Source: Candidatus Omnitrophota bacterium
GTDB lineage: Bacteria; Omnitrophota; Gorgyraeia; Aquiviventales; Aquiviventaceae
Reading direction: 5' to 3'
Assembly (NCBI GenBank): GCA_023247155.1
Contig: JAHFGZ010000010.1
Location: 1 to 18,642 of the forward strand
DNA length: 18,642 nt
Of this stretch, positions 12,969 to 18,642 are shown in pieces (positions within the stretch are counted from its first letter, which is position 1; each line of letters begins with the position of its first letter). The notes beneath the pieces are model-generated. The model was given only the letters and a program-made list of their open reading frames with translations. It was not told the DNA's origin and made no database searches. Position numbers and translations under genes: made by a program.

Positions 12969-13781
12969 TTAGGGGAGGGTAGCGAGTCCCGGGCCCTTGG
13001 TCATCGCCCCGATCAGCACGAAATCGGTGGCCACCGCCACGAAGAAGCCGACGAGCAGCCCAACGCCCACCACCGACTCCTCCTTCAACTGCCGGCCCAG
13101 GTGGAGCAGCTCCCCGATGATGTAGAGGATCGTGCCGGAGGCCAGGGCCAGGCAGAACAGCTCGGTCGGCCGGCTCACCCACCACCCGCCGACCCCGGCG
13201 CCCAGGAACGTCGGTCCCCCGGCGATCAGCGCCGCCAGGAAGAGGAACCCCCAGCCGACCTGATGGCCCGAGAGCGGGGCGGCGATGCCGAACCCCTCGG
13301 TCGCGTTGTGCAAGGCGAAGCCGATGGCCAGCAGCCAGGCCAGCTGCAGCGCGCCGGCGGCGTAGCCCTGCCCGATCGCCAGCCCCTCGCTGAAGTTGTG
13401 CAGCCCCAGGCCGATGGCGATCATGAGGGCGAGCTGCTTGGCCCGCGTCCGGGGTGCGGCGCCGTTCCGCGCGCCGCCGAGGAAGCGCCGCTCGAACCAA
13501 ACCAGCCCCAACAGCCCGAGTGAGAAGCCCAGCGCGAAGATCCCGCCGTCGCGCCAGGCGGCCGCCAGCCCCGTCCCGTGCTCCGCGGCCTCCTCCACCA
13601 GCTCCTCGATCCCCTCGAGCGCGTGGCCGGACATCTCGACCAGGAGGAAGATGAGCACGCCCGTGGAGATCGCGTTGAGGAACGCCCGGCTCTTCGTCGA
13701 GACGGCGCGCAGCCGGGCCACCGGCAGCCCCAGGACGATCGTGCCGCCGGCCAGCAGCCCCAGGCCCCACGGGGTGTCCAT
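12969..13781 (-). CDS. ZIP-family metal permease (GufA-like)
   Basis: Inner-membrane importer for Zn2+ or another divalent metal; 270 residues with about eight hydrophobic segments. The two metal-binding helices are clear: HNFSEG (128-133, TM4) and HNATEG (158-163, TM5), each with the His and Glu of the binuclear metal site. The cytoplasmic loop after TM3 (about 98-115) is short and lacks the His-rich cluster of many ZIPs. The start at 13781 has AGGAGG 4 nt upstream and overlaps the tonB stop by one base. It is the last gene of the Fur-controlled operon, so its substrate is probably the metal sensed by that regulator. Iron, zinc and manganese are all possible from sequence alone. Confidence 0.92.
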   Translation of the reverse strand: MDTPWGLGLLAGGTIVLGLPVARLRAVSTKSRAFLNAISTGVLIFLLVEMSGHALEGIEELVEEAAEHGTGLAAAWRDGGIFALGFSLGLLGLVWFERRFLGGARNGAAPRTRAKQLALMIAIGLGLHNFSEGLAIGQGYAAGALQLAWLLAIGFALHNATEGFGIAAPLSGHQVGWGFLFLAALIAGGPTFLGAGVGGWWVSRPTELFCLALASGTILYIIGELLHLGRQLKEESVVGVGLLVGFFVAVATDFVLIGAMTKGPGLATLP

Positions 13782-14332
13782 CAGCCCTCCTGCCGCACGC
13801 CCACCAACCGGAAGGTGATGGGGATCTCCACCCGGAACGGCACCGACCGGCGCAAGCGCCTGGCCGGCTTGAACACCCACTGGCGCACGGCCTGGACGGC
13901 CGACTGGTCCAGCAGCGGCGAGCCGGATGAGCGCAAGATGGTGACCGTCCCGCACCGCCCCGTGGCCGAGACCTCCACGTCGAGGAGCACCGTCCCCTCC
14001 TCGCCGCGCTCCCGCGCCTGGCGCGGATAGACCGGCGGCGCATTGCGCAGGTAGCCGGGCAGGACGTCCGTCTCCGCGCCTCTGGCCTCCGGCGTCACCG
14101 CCGGCTGCGGCGCCTGGACCTCCGGCAGGCTGGCCGGCGCGGGCGGCCCCGCCGCCGGCTGCGGGACGGCCATGGCGGCCGGCTTCGGTTCGCGCGCCAG
14201 ATAGAGCTCCACGCTCGTGGGGGCGCGCTCCACGTCAAAGGCCGGCCGCTCGACGGCGGCGGGCCAGCCGAACAGCGCCGCCGCATGCAGGCCCAGCGAC
14301 ACGCCGAGCGCCAGCCGCCACTCGGACGTCAT
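13781..14332 (-). CDS. tonB: TonB-family energy transducer
   Basis: Couples the inner-membrane proton gradient to outer-membrane transport; 183 residues. Seen: an N-terminal helix (WRLALGVSLGLHAAALFGW, 5-23) with the S12-x3-H16 motif that contacts ExbB/ExbD; a Pro/Ala-rich periplasmic spacer (about 46-85); and the TonB C-terminal domain (about 95-183) with VYPRQARERGEEGTVLLDVEV, GTVTILRSSGSPLLDQSAV and VRQWVFKPAR. Shorter than E. coli TonB (239), mostly in the spacer. The ATG overlaps the exbD stop (ATGA), and the stop overlaps the ZIP start. TolA is the alternative, but the YPxxA motif and gene order favour TonB. Confidence 0.94.
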   Translation of the reverse strand: MTSEWRLALGVSLGLHAAALFGWPAAVERPAFDVERAPTSVELYLAREPKPAAMAVPQPAAGPPAPASLPEVQAPQPAVTPEARGAETDVLPGYLRNAPPVYPRQARERGEEGTVLLDVEVSATGRCGTVTILRSSGSPLLDQSAVQAVRQWVFKPARRLRRSVPFRVEIPITFRLVGVRQEG

Positions 14333-14739
14333 CGCGCAGGCTCCGTGGCGAACGTCACCCGCTGCAATCCCGCCTCCCGCACCGCATCCAAGACGGCGAT
14401 GACAACCCCATAACGGGCCGCCTGGTCCGCGTTCACGACCACCAGGGCCTCGGGCTGCTGCGCGCGCTCGGCCCGGAGCCGCTCGGCAAGCTGCGCCAGG
14501 CCCACCGGCTCCTCGCGCAGGAGGACGCCGCCGTCCGCCGTCACCGACACCGGCACCGCCTCCTCCGGCGCGCGGGCGTCGGTGGAGGCCCGGGGCAGGT
14601 CCACCAGGATGCCGCGCTGCTGGAGGCTCATCCAGAACACGCCGAAGATGAAGAACACCAGCAGGAGGAAAAACATGTCGATGAGCGGCACCATCTCGAT
14701 CCGCACGCGCCGCTTAAACGGAAACGGGTTCACCTGCAT
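14329..14739 (-). CDS. exbD: ExbD/TolR-family biopolymer transport protein
   Basis: 136-residue single-pass subunit of the TonB proton motor. The transmembrane helix (about 15-38) carries the essential aspartate Asp21 in EMVPLIDMFFLLLVFFIF. The periplasmic domain runs from about 45 to 136 (VNADQAARYGVVIAVLDAVREAGLQRV is the usual C-terminal motif region). It overlaps exbB by 26 bp and tonB by 4 bp, so all three are translationally coupled. TolR is excluded mainly by the tonB neighbour. Confidence 0.94.
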   Translation of the reverse strand: MQVNPFPFKRRVRIEMVPLIDMFFLLLVFFIFGVFWMSLQQRGILVDLPRASTDARAPEEAVPVSVTADGGVLLREEPVGLAQLAERLRAERAQQPEALVVVNADQAARYGVVIAVLDAVREAGLQRVTFATEPAR

Positions 14740-15340
14740 TCTTCGCCTTGCCCTTCTGGTAGAGGATTTGGAAGTTCGTCACGTGCGTGGAGATGCGGCC
14801 AGCCGCGTCTTCGACCTTCGCGCAGAAGTAGTTGTAGGCCACCACGGTCGGGATCGCGATCGCAAGGCCCGCGACCGTCGTGATGACCGCCTGGGCGATC
14901 CCCGAGGCCACCACCTTGGGGTCGGGGATGCGCCCCTCGAGGGCGCCGAAGGCGACCAGGATGCCGGTGACGGTCCCGAAGATCCCGAGCAGCGGCGCCA
15001 CGGTGATGATCGTGTCCAGCACGCCGAGGTAGCGTTTCATGCGCTTGAGCTCGGCGTTGACCGCCACCTCCAGCGCCCCCTCGAGGGAGAAGTGGTGATG
15101 ACTCAGCCCGTTGGCGAGGATGCGCGCGACCGCATCGCGCGTGCCCTGCGCGGCGGCGAGCACCTCCTCGAAGAGCCCGCGCCCCGTCAGGTGCAGCAGC
15201 TTGTGGATGAGGGGGTCGTCATGGCTCCGCCGCTCCCGCAGCCAGAAGCGGAGCCGCTCGAGGATCGCCGCGAGGGCGATGACCGAGCAGAGGAGCAGCG
15301 GCCACATGACCGGCCCCCCCTTCAGGACCCAGTGGAGCAT
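14714..15340 (-). CDS. exbB: ExbB/TolQ/MotA-family proton channel protein
   Basis: 208-residue integral membrane subunit forming the pentameric channel around ExbD. Three helices: about 11-30 (VMWPLLLCSVIALAAILERL), about 105-135 (TIITVAPLLGIFGTVTGI, the signature) and about 150-175 (AVITTVAGLAIAIPTVVAYN). The long cytoplasmic loop between helices 1 and 2 is amphipathic. The start at 15340 was chosen over an upstream extension because it has a GGAG site, overlaps the barrel gene's stop (TGATG), and begins at the family N-terminus. Confidence 0.94.
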   Translation of the reverse strand: MLHWVLKGGPVMWPLLLCSVIALAAILERLRFWLRERRSHDDPLIHKLLHLTGRGLFEEVLAAAQGTRDAVARILANGLSHHHFSLEGALEVAVNAELKRMKRYLGVLDTIITVAPLLGIFGTVTGILVAFGALEGRIPDPKVVASGIAQAVITTVAGLAIAIPTVVAYNYFCAKVEDAAGRISTHVTNFQILYQKGKAKNAGEPVSV

Positions 15341-16095
15341 CAGAACTCCACCTCCACGATGCTCCGCAGCTGCAGGTCGTCGCTGGCCCGCGTCAGCCCG
15401 AACGCCGGGCCGGCCAGCAGCCGCAGATGGGGGGTGACGGTCGCGTAGATCCCCGGGACCAGGTAGAGCTGGTGGTCCTTCCGATGCCACCCGAACTCGT
15501 CCGCATCGCCCAGGGTTTCCTTGAGCTCCAGCCCCACCCGGGTGCGAGGCGTCAGGGCGTAGCTGGCGCCCGCCGTGTATTCGAACTCCCAGTCGCTGTG
15601 GGTGTTCAGCTTCTTCTCGAAGATGAAGTTCCCCACCACGTTCCAGGGCCCGAGGTCCTTGCTGAGAATCACCTTGTTCTCCAGCTCATCGCTGTGGACC
15701 TCGCGGGGCCCATCGGGGTTCTTGTACTCGGTGTAGAGCGCCACGTCCACCGGCCATTGCCCGGCTTCGGCCAGGCGCAGCTTAGCCTCGATCTTGAACT
15801 CGTCGCGCTCCCAGTCCTTCGCGCGGTCCCACGTGTAGACCTCGTAGTAGGCCACGTGCAGGTGATCCGTCAGCCCGTACTCCAGCTCGACCTGGTGCTT
15901 CGACGTGTACGTGCCATCGTGGTCCGCTTCCGGAAAGTTCACGTCGTTCCAGAAGGCCGCTTCCCATTCTCCCCGTTCGGCCGTGCCGTAGTGCTGGCTC
16001 ACCAGGTAGTGCTTCGCGTGCGCCGGCTCCGGCGGGGCTGCGGCAACCCCCAAGGACGCCGCGGCGAGTGTCACGAGCACCCCACGGATGTTCAT
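15340..16095 (-). CDS. Small outer-membrane beta-barrel protein of the Fur/TonB operon
   Basis: 251 residues, family not firmly recognised. Seen: signal peptide (1-27, VLVTLAAASLGVAAAPPEPAHA), then amphipathic beta-strands throughout (VELEYGLTDHLHVAYYEVYTW, VDVALYTEY, EFEYTAGASYAL), ending in SIVEVEF with a terminal Phe as in BAM substrates. The mature size (about 224) suits a 10-12-strand barrel, far too small for a 22-strand TonB-dependent receptor; no plug domain or TonB box is visible. The N-terminus holds several His, Asp and Glu residues (KHYLVSQHYG, EADHD) that could bind metal. The start at 16095 has a perfect AGGAGG 7 nt upstream. It lies between the YezD-like gene and exbB, so a role in metal passage across the outer membrane is inferred from position. 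Confidence 0.78.
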   Translation of the reverse strand: MNIRGVLVTLAAASLGVAAAPPEPAHAKHYLVSQHYGTAERGEWEAAFWNDVNFPEADHDGTYTSKHQVELEYGLTDHLHVAYYEVYTWDRAKDWERDEFKIEAKLRLAEAGQWPVDVALYTEYKNPDGPREVHSDELENKVILSKDLGPWNVVGNFIFEKKLNTHSDWEFEYTAGASYALTPRTRVGLELKETLGDADEFGWHRKDHQLYLVPGIYATVTPHLRLLAGPAFGLTRASDDLQLRSIVEVEF

Positions 16096-16113
16096 GGCGT
16101 TTCCTCCTACTCC

Positions 16114-16308
16114 TCATGGCGAACCTCCGCGGTAGGGGGTCGGTCGGCCGACGGTGGTTGACGAAGCTTCCGAGGGCTCGGTCAGCTTGATGCGCTCGAT
16201 CCGTTCGATGCGGACGATCCGCGAATCATGGATGATGAGGTGGACGGAACCGTAAGCCAGGCCTTTGAGGGCAGACTCGACGCGCCGTGTGACCTCCTGT
16301 GCCAGCAT
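16114..16308 (-). CDS. YezD-like (DUF2292) small protein
   Basis: 64 residues. The core EVTRRVESALKGLAYGSV followed by HLIIHDSRIVRIERIERIKL matches the DUF2292/YezD pattern (alpha helix, then GSV-x-I-x-IHD-x-x-IVxIER). Function is unknown; these proteins often sit in sulfur- or metal-related operons. The start at 16308 has GAGG 6 nt upstream; a GTG at 16320 is an alternative adding four residues. The gene lies 22 bp after fur and 18 bp before the barrel gene, so it is inside the Fur operon. The C-terminal 20 residues (Ser/Thr/Pro/Gly-rich) are probably disordered. Confidence 0.78.
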   Translation of the reverse strand: MLAQEVTRRVESALKGLAYGSVHLIIHDSRIVRIERIERIKLTEPSEASSTTVGRPTPYRGGSP

Positions 16309-16330
16309 GCCGCGCCTCACCGTTCTCCCA

Positions 16331-16810
16331 TCAGGCGACGACCTCTTCCACGTGGAGCGTGGGCGGCAGCGAGACGCGCTTGCGGTCCACGTGCTGGCAG
16401 GTCCGGCAGAGGCCGTAGAGCTTGTGGGTGTGCGAGAGGAGCTGGTAGCCGTACCGCTTCACGACTGCCTGTTGGAGCGTCTCCACGCGCGGCTCCTGGA
16501 ACTCGATGATCTCGCCGCACTGGACGCACATGAGGTGGTCGTGGTGGGCCTTGGCGAACGTCACCTCGTAATTGGGCGGGCCGTAGCGGAAGTCGTGCTT
16601 CTCCACCACCCCGGCCTGGTGCAGCAGCGCCAGGGTCCGGTAGATGGTGCCGCGCGCCACCGAGGGATCGAACCCCTTGACGTCCCGCACCAGCTCCTCC
16701 GCGGTGAAATGGAGGTAGGCCACCGCCCGCCGGACCACCAGCCGCCGCTGGTCGGTCAGGCGCACCCCCTTGGCGCGCAGGAGCTGCTCCACCTCGACGA
16801 ATCGCTTCAT
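16331..16810 (-). CDS. fur: Fur-family metal-responsive transcriptional repressor
   Basis: 159 residues. N-terminal winged helix with LTDQRRLVV (18-26) and recognition helix VARGTIYRTLALL (51-63). C-terminal dimer/metal domain: HHDHLMCVQCGEIIEF (89-104) with the regulatory-site histidines and first CxxC (Cys95, Cys98); His128 and His130; and a second CxxC, Cys135-Cys138 (LYGLCRTCQ), so a structural Zn(Cys)4 site is likely. HHDH plus CxxCGxxIEF is closer to Fur than to Zur or PerR, but the ZIP permease in the same operon keeps Zur possible. It is the first gene of a seven-gene operon and has a Fur-type box in its own promoter, so it is probably autoregulated. Confidence 0.93.
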   Translation of the reverse strand: MKRFVEVEQLLRAKGVRLTDQRRLVVRRAVAYLHFTAEELVRDVKGFDPSVARGTIYRTLALLHQAGVVEKHDFRYGPPNYEVTFAKAHHDHLMCVQCGEIIEFQEPRVETLQQAVVKRYGYQLLSHTHKLYGLCRTCQHVDRKRVSLPPTLHVEEVVA

Positions 16811-16822
16811 GGTTTTACCTAA

Positions 16823-16839
16823 TTGAGACTCAGTCTCAA
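16823..16839. promoter_or_regulatory. Fur-type operator (7-1-7 inverted repeat)
   Basis: TTGAGACTCAGTCTCAA, a perfect 8-1-8 palindrome whose inner 15 bp, TGAGACT-c-AGTCTCA, follow the Fur-box layout TGAtAAT-n-ATTaTCA at the outer TGA/TCA and central T/A positions. It lies just downstream of the predicted fur transcription start (about 16843) and 12 bp before the fur ATG, a position where bound repressor would block transcription. Confidence 0.82.
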
Positions 16840-16849
16840 CTATTGACCA

Positions 16850-16877
16850 ATTGTACCGGTTCCCAGAAACCTGTCAA
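16850..16877 (-). promoter_or_regulatory. Sigma70 promoter of the fur-zip operon
   Basis: Minus strand: consensus -35 TTGACA (16872-16877), 16-bp spacer, -10 TACAAT (16850-16855). The predicted start is near 16843, a few bases before the Fur-type box. The -35 begins 10 bp after the stop codon of the permease gene. Confidence 0.8.
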
Positions 16878-16887
16878 GCGTTCTTTT

Positions 16888-17418
16888 TTAGAGGGAAAAG
16901 CGGAAGGCGCGGAAGAGCCAGCCGGCGAACCAGCCGACGAGCGGCGGCACGCCCGCCGAGGCGAGGAACCGGACGGCGGCGATCTGGGGGCCGAGGATCG
17001 GCAGCTCCCAGACGAGAAAGCGGTTGAGCCCGATGAGCGCCCAGGCGGCGATGTAGGCGCAGACGGGGCCGACCGCGGCGCCTTTCGAGAGGAACGAGGC
17101 GAGGATGGGAAAGTGGGTGAATGGGCCGCCAGGCGTCAGCATGCCCGCCGCCGTGCCGACCAGCAGGCCGCGCACCCCGGACCCCTGGCCCATCAAGCGG
17201 CTGATGAGGTCGGCGGGCAGGAGCACGTGCAGGAAGCCCGCCAGCGCGAACCCCAGCACGAGGTTGGGGAGGACGCCGACGAAGAGCGCGGCCCCGCTGG
17301 TGAGCGCCTGCCCGATGCGCGCCGGCCCGCCGGCCCGCCAGGCCACCGCCGCGCAGCAGATGACAAGGCTGCCGATGATGAGCCACGAGCGCCACATGGA
17401 TTGGGGCGGCGGGATCAT
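16888..17418 (-). CDS. Half-size permease (DUF318/ArsP-like family)
   Basis: 176 residues, very hydrophobic, with about five membrane segments (about 11-27, 38-68, 82-112, 115-137, 143-172). The segment GLLVGTAAGMLTPGGPFTHFPI (split by a short turn) is the family's conserved membrane motif, seen once here; full-length ArsP-type permeases are about twice as long with an internal duplication. It may work as a homodimer. Substrate is unknown. The start at 17418 overlaps the FIST gene stop by four bases (ATGA), so the two are translated together and probably function together. The stop is followed directly by the fur promoter, with no hairpin terminator. Confidence 0.8.
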   Translation of the reverse strand: MIPPPQSMWRSWLIIGSLVICCAAVAWRAGGPARIGQALTSGAALFVGVLPNLVLGFALAGFLHVLLPADLISRLMGQGSGVRGLLVGTAAGMLTPGGPFTHFPILASFLSKGAAVGPVCAYIAAWALIGLNRFLVWELPILGPQIAAVRFLASAGVPPLVGWFAGWLFRAFRFSL

Positions 17419-18593
17419 GCGGGCCGGAACAGCCCGAGGCTGGCGGTATAGCCGTGCAGGAAGTTGGTCTCGCCGATGGGTCCGATCTCCCCGTTGCAGA
17501 ACAACCCGCCGATGGGCAGTTTGCCGCTCACGGTCTGGATCATCCTCACGTCTTGGTGGGCCAACCCGTAGAGCGACCGGCCCCGTCCCGTGCACGTGAA
17601 CAGCAACCCGCCCGCCGGCGGGAGGCCGTGGGACGGATGGGCCCGCAACAGGAGCCGGCGCAGCTCCCGCCGGGAGGTGGCCGGATCCCGGAGCTGAAAC
17701 TGGAGCGTCTGGCCGACCGCCACCTGGTCCGCCACGGCGATCGCGCCCAGGTCCGGATCGATGCCGACGATGTTCCGGATGAGAAAGTCGCCGGGGGCGA
17801 AGGCCGGCCGCATCTCGTCGATCACCAGGCCCACGAAGACGGAGCCCTGCTGCGCCAGCTCGCGGTCTTCCGGCGGCAGCCCCGAGAGGACATGGTGCAG
17901 CGCGGCGAGCGCCGATTTCCCGCCCAGCTCCACGACCGCGTGCTCGTCCGCCTTCGTGACCACCGCGGGCCGGCCGATCGGGCGGCAGCCCTGGGAGATC
18001 ACGGTGTCCATGACGATGTTCCCCGCCATCGCCACGCCGACCGCCCCCTCGCGGAGCACGGTCGTGCCCGTGAAGAGCAGGTGCTCGCCGGGCTCGTTGC
18101 CGCCGCTGACGAGCCCCCCCACGATCGGGCGCGCGCGGTAGGTGGCGTTGAGCTCATCAATGAGCTTCACCGGGTTGCAGGTATAGGGATCGACCGCCAG
18201 GATGAAGACGGGATGCGCGGCCGGTGAGGCGCCGATCTTGTCGATCCAGAAGCCGCCGGCGGAGGAGAGCTCGAGCTCGTCCGGGGCCACGGCGAACGGG
18301 AACAGCTTCACGCCGGGGAGAGACGCCGCCACGAGGGAGACCGCCGGCACCCACTCCAGCTCCTGTCCGCCGCCGATGATGCCGCTGCCGCTGCACCCGA
18401 TCAGGACGCGGGGCCGGAGCCGCTCATGGAGCCGGGCGAGCAGCGACGGCCAGGAGGCGCGGTAAATCGTGGAGGCAAAGACGCACGCCAGATCGCACGG
18501 TTCGCCTCCGAGCTGCTCCAGGACCTGGCCGCAGACGGCGTCCGCCGCCTCGGAGGCGTTGACGGCGTCGCTGATCCCTGAGGCAAAGCGCAT
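17415..18593 (-). CDS. FIST-domain signal-sensing protein (FIST_N + FIST_C)
   Basis: 392 residues. The N-terminal FIST domain (about 25-215) shows LACVFASTIYRASWPSLLARL, VLIGCSGSGIIGGGQELEW, FILAVDPYTC and PIVGGLVSGG; the C-terminal FIST_C domain (about 235-375) shows GSVFVGLVIDEM, FLIRNIVGIDP, GLLFTCTGRG and IGGLFCNGEIGPIGETNFLHGYTASLG. FIST proteins are predicted sensors of small ligands, possibly amino acids, often linked to chemotaxis or two-component proteins. Here there is no output domain, and the partner is the overlapping permease, so it may sense or gate that permease's substrate (inference). No signal peptide, so cytoplasmic. The start at 18593 is supported by GGGAGAG 4-5 nt upstream. 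Confidence 0.92.
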   Translation of the reverse strand: MRFASGISDAVNASEAADAVCGQVLEQLGGEPCDLACVFASTIYRASWPSLLARLHERLRPRVLIGCSGSGIIGGGQELEWVPAVSLVAASLPGVKLFPFAVAPDELELSSAGGFWIDKIGASPAAHPVFILAVDPYTCNPVKLIDELNATYRARPIVGGLVSGGNEPGEHLLFTGTTVLREGAVGVAMAGNIVMDTVISQGCRPIGRPAVVTKADEHAVVELGGKSALAALHHVLSGLPPEDRELAQQGSVFVGLVIDEMRPAFAPGDFLIRNIVGIDPDLGAIAVADQVAVGQTLQFQLRDPATSRRELRRLLLRAHPSHGLPPAGGLLFTCTGRGRSLYGLAHQDVRMIQTVSGKLPIGGLFCNGEIGPIGETNFLHGYTASLGLFRPA

Positions 18594-18604
18594 TCGACTC
18601 TCCC

Positions 18605-18633
18605 AGCTTACCGGCCGCCTGCGGCCTTGTCAA
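18605..18633 (-). promoter_or_regulatory. Possible sigma70 promoter for the FIST-permease pair
   Basis: Minus strand: TTGACA (18628-18633), 17-bp spacer, TAAGCT (18605-18610). The spacer holds ggccgc-ct-gcggcc (18613-18626), a possible operator. The -35 is perfect and the -10 weak. The predicted start would fall inside the ribosome site at 18598-18604, so the true start may be further upstream, beyond the window. Confidence 0.38.
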
Positions 18634-18642
18634 TGTGCCGCG

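Noticed and set aside
13782..13955. Upstream extension of the ZIP frame to 13955
   Set aside because: It lies within tonB coding sequence, and the ATG at 13781 has AGGAGG and overlaps the tonB stop.

Overview
The window reads as chromosomal DNA of a Gram-negative, GC-rich bacterium. It encodes outer-membrane beta-barrels, a TonB-ExbB-ExbD system, type IV minor pilins and sigma70-type promoters. Every gene I can support is on the minus strand, so transcription runs from high to low coordinates. The gene mix would suit a Methylomirabilota/Rokubacteria-like or deltaproteobacterial lineage, but this is an impression and not a placement. I see no tRNA, rRNA, CRISPR array, phage gene or transposase gene. 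No gap between genes exceeds 300 bases; the largest (10267-10498, 232 bases) holds a promoter and a riboswitch.

From right to left: (1) 18593-16888, a FIST-domain sensor protein overlapping a half-size permease by four bases. (2) 16810-12969, a tightly packed metal-homeostasis operon: Fur-family repressor, YezD-like small protein, small outer-membrane barrel, ExbB, ExbD, TonB and a ZIP metal permease. A strong promoter with a perfect 7-1-7 Fur-type box lies in front of fur, so the operon probably represses itself when metal is plentiful. It contains no classical TonB-dependent receptor. (3) 12891-10499, glutamine-dependent NAD+ synthetase coupled to an atypical OmpR/PhoB-type response regulator that lacks the conserved receiver lysine. 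(4) 10488-6674, a minor-pilin operon (PilV-, PilW- and PilX-like proteins plus a secreted protein with two Cys/Tyr-rich repeats). Its 5' leader contains what I read as a GEMM-I (c-di-GMP-I class) riboswitch starting about 14 nt after the predicted transcription start. (5) 6547-6227, a lone PhoB-type winged-helix domain whose start codon abuts a 69-bp palindrome. (6) 6139 to the left edge, a nitrogen-assimilation cluster: porin, ammonium transporter, P-II protein, GSI-beta-type glutamine synthetase with its adenylylation tyrosine, and a second GSI-alpha-like synthetase cut by the window edge.

The most interesting item is the riboswitch-controlled pilin operon. The aptamer has the expected P1 stem, GNRA-capped stem, second arm and 3' receptor strand, but departs from the family in core bases that are normally conserved. 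Its flanks contain repeated complementary 6-mers that could form mutually exclusive stems. Other points worth attention are the Fur/TonB/ZIP operon without a TonB-dependent receptor, the CGSCG tandem repeats, and two REP-like palindromes placed at gene starts and ends.
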